Shown: positions 58,601 to 64,000 of the stretch, one piece after another
Layout of the letters: the number at the start of each line of letters is the position of its first letter
Numbering within the stretch: position 1 is the first letter of the stretch
Source: Cyclina sinensis
Lineage: Eukaryota; Mollusca; Bivalvia; Venerida; Veneridae
Assembly: GCA_012932295.1 (NCBI GenBank)
Contig: JAAONU010000013.1
Location: forward strand, 10,752,821-10,816,820
Direction: 5' to 3'
DNA length: 64,000 nt
The notes under the pieces: generated by a model
Seen by the model: only the letters and a program-made list of their open reading frames with translations
What the model was told of the DNA's origin: nothing
Database searches by the model: none
Program-made: the position numbers and the translations under genes

Positions 58601-60777
58601 ACCCATTTTCCTCAGACTTTGTATATAGGTTGGTCATGACTAGTAGATGACTCTTATAGTTTCTCATGTCACCAGGTCAAAGATCAAGGTCATAGTGACC
58701 TTGAATAGAAAAATGGTTTCCCATCAATAACTATAGAATGCTTGATTCCAGGTTGTTCAAACTTAGTGTGTAGATTGGCCATGACGAGTAGATGATCCCT
58801 ATAGTTTTTCACATCACCAGGACAAAGGTCAAGGTCACAGTGACCTTGAATAGCAAAACAGTTTCCGATCAATAACTATAGAACCCTTGGTTCCAGATTG
58901 TTCAACTTAGTGTGTAGTTTGTCATGACCAGTAGATGACCCCTATAGTTTTTCGGGTCACAAGGTCAAATTCAAGGTCACAGAGGAGCAAAACAGTTTTC
59001 GATCAATAACTATAGAAGGCTTTGTCCCATGTTCTTCAAACTTAGTGTGTTGGTTGGTCATGACCAGTAGACAACCCCTATAGTTTTTCACGTCACCAGT
59101 GACCTTGAATATGTGCGGGCTGATCTTGGTTTGCACTGTTCGCCATTCAGTCGGTAAATTTTCCATAAGCATCCCTGTAAATAATTGATCTGTCCAAATT
59201 GAAGGAAAGACCATTTAAGACTTTTGCATCAAAGGGTTAAACATCATAGTATCAGTATTTTGTACAATGTTATGAGAGTTTGTTTTTGTATTTTTGAACT
59301 TGAAGTAAGTAAAGCGGGAGAAGTCCATGGATATTAACTATAATGTAAACCTGTCACTATCCTCTCAGCTTAGATATCTGCATTCTTTTGGTGTAAATAT
59401 TTTCCTTTAAGTATATTAAAGGACTTCTTGCATTAAACATTGACTGATGAGCAAGCATATCTGGTTCAAAACATCTCCTTGTTTTGAAGTGGCCTGAAGA
59501 AGTGGATCATTAGATCTGGTTTGTTTTAGCTTAAACAAATGACAGACCGGTCTTTGTCCGTCGTCCATCGTCCATCAACAATTTCATTCAAACGACATCT
59601 CCTCTGAAACCTCTGGGCCAAATTTGATAAAACTTGTCTGGGATGTTCCTTGCATGAAGCTCCACCAAAGTTGTTCAAAGAATTCAATTCCATCAATAAC
59701 TCTGGTTGCTATGGCAGTTTAAAGGAAAAATTTGAAAATCTTCTTGTCTGAAACCACAAGGCCCTGAGCGTTAAGATTTGGTATGTAGCATTGTCTTGTG
59801 GACCTCTATCAAGTATGTTCAAATTATGCCCCTGGGGTCAAATTTGGCCCCGTCCCGGTGGTCAATTGATTTTACATAGGCTTATATAGTGAAACTTTAA
59901 AAATCTTCTTGTCTGAAACCACAAGGCCCTGAGCCTTAAGATTTAGTATGGGACATTGTCTAGTGAACCTCAACCAAGTTTGTTCAAATTATGCCCCTGG
60001 GGTCAAATTTGGCCCCGACCCGGGGGTCAACTGATTTAACATAGTGAAACTTTAAAAATCTTTTTGTCTGAAACCACAAGGCCCTGAGCCTTAAGATTTG
60101 GTTTGTAGCAATGTCGTGTGGACCTCTACCAAGTTTGTTCAAATTAAGCCCCTGGGTCAAATTTCGCCCCTACCCAGGGGTCAATGGATTTACATAGGCT
60201 TATATAGTAAAACTTTAAAAATCTTCTCGTCTGAAACCACAAGGCCCCGAGATCTAAGATTTGGTATGAAGCATTGTCTTGTGGACCTCAACCAAGTTTG
60301 TTCAAATTATGCCCCTGGGGTCAAATATGGCCCTGCCCCCGGGGGTCAACTTATTTTACATAGGGAAAACTTTGAAAATCTTCTTGTTTGTATAAAATAT
60401 GAGATCTTTGAATATCTTCAGTTAGAAAATGTAATGTTGCATCTGATGTTTGCTTAACGGTAGACCCTCAGGCAAAGTACTCAGGTGAGCGATCCAGGGC
60501 CATCATGGCCCTCTTGTTATCTAAATGCAGATTCATCACAAACAATAAGAAGTATAAAGAAGAACTTGAGAACAAACTGCAGTGTCACAATGGAAGAGTT
60601 GTCTGGCCTTTAGCGGACAATGAAAACAAAGATGTCATGCAAGTAGTTTGTACTGTTGACCCTAAAGACAAGATGGGACGTGCAAAGGTCAAGGACTGGA
60701 AAGAGAAATGTTTCTCTAATGTTAGAGAAATTACCGAATGTTTGTCTGTTGAAAAAAGCAAGAATGTAGCTGTTGAG
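46476..60777 (+). CDS. PARP14-like protein, N-terminal part with RRM-like repeats, 3' incomplete
   Basis: Predicted exons are 46476-46677, 50892-51004, 51548-53222, 56244-56714, 56982-57230, 57646-57876, 58137-58284 and 60531-60777. All introns are GT-AG with matching phases, giving 3336 nt of open frame with no indel. Features in order: an RRM-like domain, a ~600-residue disordered Ser/Glu segment with LFG motifs and a Tyr/Met/Pro-rich patch, then three more RRM-like domains with the family-typical ALELFFENKKKTGGGEVE and LSLYFENKKRSDGGDVE. A segment with DEYIVKFI and VVWPL follows, as between the RRMs and later domains of PARP14. Macro and ART domains would lie beyond the last donor (60778), so catalytic activity cannot be judged. 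The family modifies proteins with mono-ADP-ribose and acts in interferon and stress responses of vertebrates. PARP10-like or another RRM-KH protein remains possible. Confidence 0.65.
46904..46987. repeat. Dispersed repeat D, copy 2 (inverted)
   Basis: AAATCAGACATCGAGGGACA and CATTCACTTTAACATTGATA are the reverse complement, with changes, of 44155-44226. The copy lies in the first intron of the PARP14-like gene. Confidence 0.55.
47099..48002 (+). repeat. Composite repeat, GATCAATAACTAGAGAA family, copy 1
   Basis: The 5' end is a hairpin (TGCCCCCCATCGAAGATGAGGGGGCA) trimmed into GTCGGTCGGT runs. About six ~140-bp units follow, with TTTCCGATCAATAACTAGAG, CCAAACTTGGTATGCTGG and GATGACCCCTATTGATTTTG. 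The 3' end has AGCAGTTAGGTGCTGCT, then TGTTTTACAAACATTTCTTGTT. The plan is like the other composite repeats but with unrelated core sequence. Confidence 0.75.
48340..49330 (+). repeat. Composite repeat, TCATAGGAAGCTT family
   Basis: Several units of 150-165 bp carry TTTTTGTCCGGACTATTTCT, TCAACAACCACTG and AGGAAGCTTCACTACCAAGA. A different repeat beginning GTCACCTGCTAAAAAGTAGC is inserted or fused near 48820-49010. Confidence 0.6.
49331..50891 (+). other. Remaining part of PARP14-like intron 1
   Basis: AT-rich with no gene. A short duplicated phrase (CTACGCCACTCCGTAT.. / CTACACCACTGAGTATATGG with CATAAAAACAATCTAGA) near 50590 and 50670 marks a local tandem duplication of about 80 bp. Confidence 0.45.
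50892..51004 (+). CDS. PARP14-like exon 2: end of RRM-like domain 1
   Basis: The acceptor is TTTTTTCACTGCAG (50891) and the donor is GAAGAG|GTAATC (51005). It encodes DAHDCITRGGWESSVTREKC, then RVFPDYCSGCIIPEKWEE with four Cys overall. It is entered in phase 1 after the same Gly/Asp-type position used by the later RRM exons and leaves in phase 0. The four Cys are unusual for an RRM and could be a small metal site or chance. Confidence 0.6.
51548..53222 (+). CDS. PARP14-like exon 3: long disordered Ser/Glu-rich segment
   Basis: The acceptor is AATACAG (51547) and the donor is GAAG|GTAAGA (53223), phase 0 to 1. The ~558 residues are acidic and Ser-rich. Four (D/E)-(L/I)-F-G motifs occur (near 51941, 52097, 52232 and 52433), the first two inside a duplicated block with EDDQRK and QKHDL. 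A Met/Pro/Tyr/Gly-rich patch (GYYMNPGYQLGYPSM...) follows at 52700-52970, then VIYDVPYENIV, which holds SH2-type YDVP and YENI. No folded domain is recognised. Homologues of PARP14 usually have a shorter linker here, as far as I know. Confidence 0.65.
53884..54172 (+). mobile_element. tRNA-derived SINE, family S, full-length copy B with target duplication
   Basis: Box A TGGTCCAGTGG (53898-53908) and box B GAGTTCGATCC (53940-53950) are followed by the body with TCTTTCGGATGAGACTTTAA and GCAACCGGTACCGACG, ending in (GATA)n. TTTGTGTTG at 53875-53883 is repeated at 54173-54181, a clear 9-bp target-site duplication. The surrounding repeat is interrupted by it, so the SINE is the younger insertion. 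The conserved body resembles central domains shared by metazoan SINE superfamilies. Confidence 0.85.
54481..54560 (+). repeat. Five-copy 16-bp tandem repeat
   Basis: Five units of GGACAATAGCCCACTR with one to four changes in units 3 and 4, in an intron. Confidence 0.9.
56244..56714 (+). CDS. PARP14-like exon 4: linker and start of RRM-like domain 2
   Basis: The acceptor is TTTTCTGTTACAG (56243) and the donor is GAAG|GTAGCT (56715), phase 1 to 1. It starts with ENIYDEVNDSD (a further SH2-type YDEV), runs through a Gln/Ser/Lys linker, and ends with the first half of an RRM: TVLVKGITDQISKDALELFF and the acidic-basic ENKKKTGGGEVE loop typical of PARP10/14. Confidence 0.7.
56982..57230 (+). CDS. 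PARP14-like exon 5: end of RRM 2, start of RRM 3
   Basis: The acceptor is TTGCTTCCTAG (56981) and the donor is CCAG|GTAAAG (57231), phase 1 to 1, 249 nt. DALRVIERTDRGKTLTLLG with ELTVCEYHPP completes RRM 2. FKLFITNIAETTTNECIINF starts RRM 3, which ends at MVCFEKSPG. Confidence 0.7.
57646..57876 (+). CDS. PARP14-like exon 6: end of RRM 3, start of RRM 4
   Basis: The acceptor is AATTATGACAG (57645) and the donor is GAAG|GTATGA (57877), phase 1 to 1, 231 nt. DVSAIRKLCGRRKCEGQLW closes RRM 3. VKVTGLKQGTTGEALSLYFE opens RRM 4, which ends at FIIEFCNSEG, closely matching exon 4's IIEFKKSEG. Confidence 0.7.
58137..58284 (+). CDS. PARP14-like exon 7: end of RRM 4 and linker
   Basis: The acceptor is CATTGTTATAG (58136). 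I chose the donor AAA|GTATGT at 58285 because it alone gives the phase-2 end needed by the next exon. DAERVCQKSHMLNGQKFKVA closes RRM 4. PPPIEIDIDEYIVK begins the next segment and reads on as FITNNKKY. Confidence 0.65.
58505..59115 (+). repeat. Composite repeat, GATCAATAACTAGAGAA family, copy 2 (intron)
   Basis: It starts with the hairpin-like TCCCCCCATCAAAGATGAGG and GTCGGTCGGT, then about four units with CGATCAATAACTATAGAA and CATGACCAGTAGATGACCCC. Perfect ERE-like palindromes lie at 58688-58700 and 58833-58845. The right end is lost. Confidence 0.7.
59116..59519 (+). other. Intron DNA between two composite repeats
   Basis: AT-rich and unremarkable. CTGATCTTGGTTTGCACTGT at 59120 looks like another repeat fragment. 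Confidence 0.35.
59520..60519 (+). repeat. CCTGGGGTCA-type composite repeat adjoining an exon
   Basis: Five units of about 160 bp are closely related to 26985-28102. The right end is complete, with CAGGTGAGCGATC, hairpin GGGCCATCATGGCCC and TCTTGTTA ending near 60519, only 11-12 bp before the predicted exon start at 60531. Confidence 0.8.
60531..60777 (+). CDS. PARP14-like exon 8: post-RRM segment
   Basis: The acceptor is TCTAAATGCAG (60530) and the donor is GTTGAG|GTAATG (60778). The exon completes a Lys codon, giving EYIVKFITNNKKYKEELENK, then GRVVWPLADNENKD and KDWKEKCFSNV. This hydrophobic/acidic pattern resembles the segment after the RRMs in PARP14-family proteins. Its phase-0 end implies further exons downstream; none is visible up to 64000. 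Confidence 0.65.
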
Positions 60778-60995
60778 GTAATGCTTGAATTTATATTGTT
60801 TTCTGTCATTAATGTTTTTGCTATGCATCAAGGGTCAAAATTTTCCATTTTGTGTCACTTGATGCACTAGAAAACATATCAGTTTGGTAATTATATTAAA
60901 TTTGATGTAATCATTGAATAAGTATACTTATGTCAAGGTATCAGTCAAAATCTAAGTACAACCGATAAAGTAAATGCACCAGCATCAAGTCTTTT

Positions 60996-63784
60996 TAGCT
61001 CACATGAGCACAACACTCAGATGAGCTATTTTGACAGGGCTGTGTCAGACGTACGTTGTGCATTGCATGGTGTCTGTCCTGCATCGTCAACGTTTGCTTT
61101 AAACAACATCTCCTCTAAAACTGCCAGGCCTGATTGGTTGAAACTGTGTGTGGGTGTTCCTTGCACAATTAAAGCTCTACCAAAATTGTTCAAAGAATTG
61201 CATTCTATGAAGAACTCTAGTTGCTATGGCAACCAATTGGAAAAACTTAAAAAATCTTCTTGTTTTAAACCACTCGGCCCAAAGCTCTGAAATTCGGTGG
61301 TTAAGGTTTCCTCTAGTAGACCTGTACCAAGATTATTTAAATAAAACCCTGGGTCAAAATTGACCCTGCCTCAGGGGTCACATGTTTTGCATGAGTGTAT
61401 ATCAAAATCCCCTTGATCATAATCCCCTTGGTTGAAAAATGACATAGTGATCGAAATCCCCTCAACAGAAATGACAGGGTGTTCATAATCCCCTTGATGG
61501 ATAGTCAAAATCCCCTTGGCAAAAATGATGGGGTGGTCAAAATCCCCTCAACTTGTGAAAAACAACCCCCTTTACTCATTTTAAGTTATTATCTGGAAAG
61601 ATCTAAAGCTAGTGTGCAACAAATTTGCCTTTAAAGGTGTTTATCATTGCAAAGATTAATTGATTGTTTGTTACATATAACTATAATTGCAATGATTAAT
61701 TATAATCAACTATCATTTATTTGTTTGTATTTTACAATTTTCTCAGCAATAATAACATCAATAAAGGGTGTCATTATTAACTGGCTGTGACAAACATACA
61801 CCTTTTAATTGTTTGTATGCTTTTCTCTTTTTTTCAGCAATTCTTGAAGCAGTTGGTTCTTAAATTCATTGAACTAAAAAGAAAAATAAGAAAAAAATCT
61901 TAAGAAATTTCCCAACCATTTCACATTATTTGAGGGGATTTTGACTACCCACTGAGGGGATTATGACCACCCCTTTATTTTTGCCAAGGGGATTATGATA
62001 ACTCTGTCATTTCTGTTGAGGGGATTTCGATCACTATGTCGTTTATCAACCAAGGGGATTATGATCAAGGGGATTTTGAGCGTCCCCCGTTTTGCATTGG
62101 ATGATAAATGAAAAACTTTGAAAATCATACTGTCTGAAACCACAAGGCCTAGAGCTTAGATATTTTGCATGGAGCATCATTTAGAGGTCCACTACCAAGA
62201 TTATCCAAATTATACCCCTGGGATCATTAATGGCAGTGCCCAAGGGGTCACTTAGTTTTAAAAAATCATATTTAGGGAAAATCTTAAAAAATCTTCTTTT
62301 TTTTTAACCACATGGCTTTGATTCTAAATATTTTGTGTGTCACATTGTATAAAAAACCTGTTTGCACATTGTTAAAATTATGTCCCTGGGGTCAGAATTG
62401 GTCCCGCCCCAGGGGTCACATGTTTTGCATAGAATTAAATAGAAAAAAGTGAAAATCGTCTTGTCTGAAACCACAAGGCTAGAGCTGAGATATTTTGCAT
62501 TGAGCATCAGCTAGAGGTCCTTTATCAAGATCATTTAAATTATGCCCCTGGGTCATTAATGGCCATCCCTCATGGGTCACTTAGTTTTAGGGACACATAC
62601 TTAGGAAAATACTTGAAAAATGTTCTCCTCTTAAACAACATGGCCTGAAGTCTTAATATTTTGTGTGTCACTTTGTCTAGTAGACCTGTACCAAGATTGG
62701 TCAGATTAAACCCCTGAAGTCAAAATTGGCTCCACCCTTTCAATCACAGGTTTTTTATTGACTTAAACCATAAGGCCTAGAGCTGAGATGATTTGCATGG
62801 AACATCATCTAGGGGTCTCATACCAAGATTGTTCAATTTATGACCCTGGGAATATTAAAGACCCTACCCAAGGTATCACTTGATTTTATATAGGTAGGCT
62901 TATAGAATGAAAAGTTTGACGTTCTTCTTGTTAAAACCACAAAGCCTAGAGCTGAAGTATTTTCTATTCTAGCAGTCCTCTACAATTTTTTTTTTTAATA
63001 TTGTTGAAATTATGCCCCACTGGTCATAATTGACTGTGCTCTAGGGATGCTATATGTGTGAAATAATTTTTGTGTGAAAATCTTCTTGTCAGAAACCATA
63101 AGCCCTTGATCAATGATATTTGGTTTCTAGCATTGTTAAGCTTACCAGTATCTCTACAATGAATGCTAAAATTATTTCCCTAGGGTTTGAATTGCCCCTG
63201 TCTCAGGAGTCACCAGATTTATTTTGATATTAAGAAAACAAATTGAAAATAATCTCTAAAATTACTACATTTGTATGCCCTCAGCTTTAAGATTTGGTAT
63301 GTAGCATCATCTAGTGAATCTCTTTAAAAGCATTCAAATAATGTCCCATGTGTCAAAATTGACCCTTTTTGAGGGTTCACTTGATTTACTTTGAGTTGTA
63401 TAGGAAAAACTTTAAAAAATCTTCCTCTCTGAAAGTGAATGGCCAACAGTCAAGAAATTTGGTATGGATCATCTGTAAAGATTGTTCAAAGTTTTTCCTT
63501 GGGGTCAAATTGGCCATGCCCTGGTATTGTTATATGTGTAAAATATAAAATCTTTGAAAATCTTCTTGTCAGAAATTGTATATCAGCTTTGACCTTTGAT
63601 ATTGACCTTGAACTTTGACCTATTTTCTCTCTATGAAATTTGGACCAAATGTACAATTTTGCATGTAGATTTCAACTTCAGCATCATGTGAACTTACTTT
63701 GATTCCTTCATTGGCCTTGCTGTTTCAATTTGTTCTCAGTGGTACTCATAAGAGCGATAAAGGTCCATTATGGCCGCCTTGTTA
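60996..63784 (+). repeat. Old CCTGGGGTCA-type composite repeat, interrupted
   Basis: The left end TTTAGCTCACATGAGCACAA and CTCAGATGAGCT form a hairpin. Diverged ~165-bp units follow to an end with GAGCGATAAAGGTCCATTAT and GCCTTGTTA. About a dozen units are present, many rearranged. The element at 61393-62088 is inserted in it. Confidence 0.7.
61393..62088. mobile_element. 696-bp long-inverted-repeat element with 9-bp target duplication
   Basis: About 150-bp arms are inverted copies of each other and built from short phrases such as AAAATCCCCTTGATCATAAT and TCGAAATCCCCTCAACAGAA. GTTTTGCAT at 61384-61392 is repeated at 62089-62097. The core (~61560-61920) is AT-rich and noncoding. Long arms and a 9-bp duplication fit Mutator-like (MULE) non-autonomous elements. 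The outermost ~10 bases match poorly, so the class is tentative. Confidence 0.75.
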
Positions 63785-64000
63785 TATGGAATTGTTGTTG
63801 TATCATTTTTGAGTGGATGGCCAGTTATTGTAAATAAACACTCCCATGTCTAAAGGAAAAAAATGAACATAAGTATGTTATTCTTCAAATTAAAGATTAT
63901 TTTTATAATATAGTGACTGAACCAATAAAACAGATATGCAGTATATCATCAATCAATTTCAGTATGTACCTTTGAATTAATCATTGATTTTATCCAAATA
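63785..64000. other. Window end, no feature seen
   Basis: AT-rich intron or intergenic DNA, with no exon or repeat recognised. Confidence 0.4.

Noticed and set aside
60098..60457. Open frame of 119 codons within the PARP14-like intron
   Set aside because: It lies wholly inside the tandem units of a composite repeat (phrases recur at 26985-28102).
60996..61290. Open frame with SYFDRAVSDVRCALHGV
   Set aside because: It is the left end of a dispersed repeat, not a downstream exon.

Overview
This is a window of intron-rich animal nuclear DNA, AT-rich and full of dispersed repeats. The repeats point to a mollusc, most likely a bivalve: composite elements with ~145-165 bp core units carrying AGGTCA-type half sites, several families ending in a hairpin plus CTCTTGTT, and tRNA-derived SINEs. 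This rests on pattern recognition; no species was identified. Nothing here looks bacterial, and I see no rRNA, true tRNA, CRISPR array or viral gene.

Layout. (1) 1-25924, + strand: the 3' part of a very large gene for a single-pass membrane protein. Eight consecutive units of VWD, LamG-like, Cys-containing helical spacer and EGF-like cysteine modules are followed by a transmembrane helix and a Ser/Pro-rich tail. Eight exons lie in the window. The reading frame breaks about 29 times by single-base indels, mostly net +1, with no in-frame stop in the frames I followed and with intact splice sites. (2) 25925-30000: 3' UTR, then a composite repeat and SINE-bearing intergenic DNA. (3) 30254-31208, - strand: the last two recognisable exons of a second single-pass membrane protein with a PPPY motif in its tail. 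Its upstream exons were not found. (4) 31209-46475: about 15 kb with no gene I can support, poor in the composite repeats but holding microsatellites, palindromic MITE-like elements and a 694 bp TA-flanked element. (5) 46476-60777, + strand: eight exons of a PARP14-like gene, with RRM-like domains, a long disordered Ser/Glu-rich segment and a continuation beyond the window. Its 3336 nt of inferred coding sequence have no frameshift. (6) 60778-63800: an old composite repeat split by a 696 bp long-inverted-repeat element with a 9-bp target duplication.

The genes do not form an operon-like unit. The first is extracellular or adhesive, the second is a small membrane protein with a WW-domain ligand motif, and the third belongs to a mono-ADP-ribosyltransferase family linked to innate immunity in other animals. 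The catalytic and macro domains of the third gene are not in the window. The most noteworthy signals are the eight-unit receptor with predicted furin sites midway, the +1-biased frame breaks, the perfect ERE-like palindromes in the repeats, and the shared hairpin-CTCTTGTT repeat termini.
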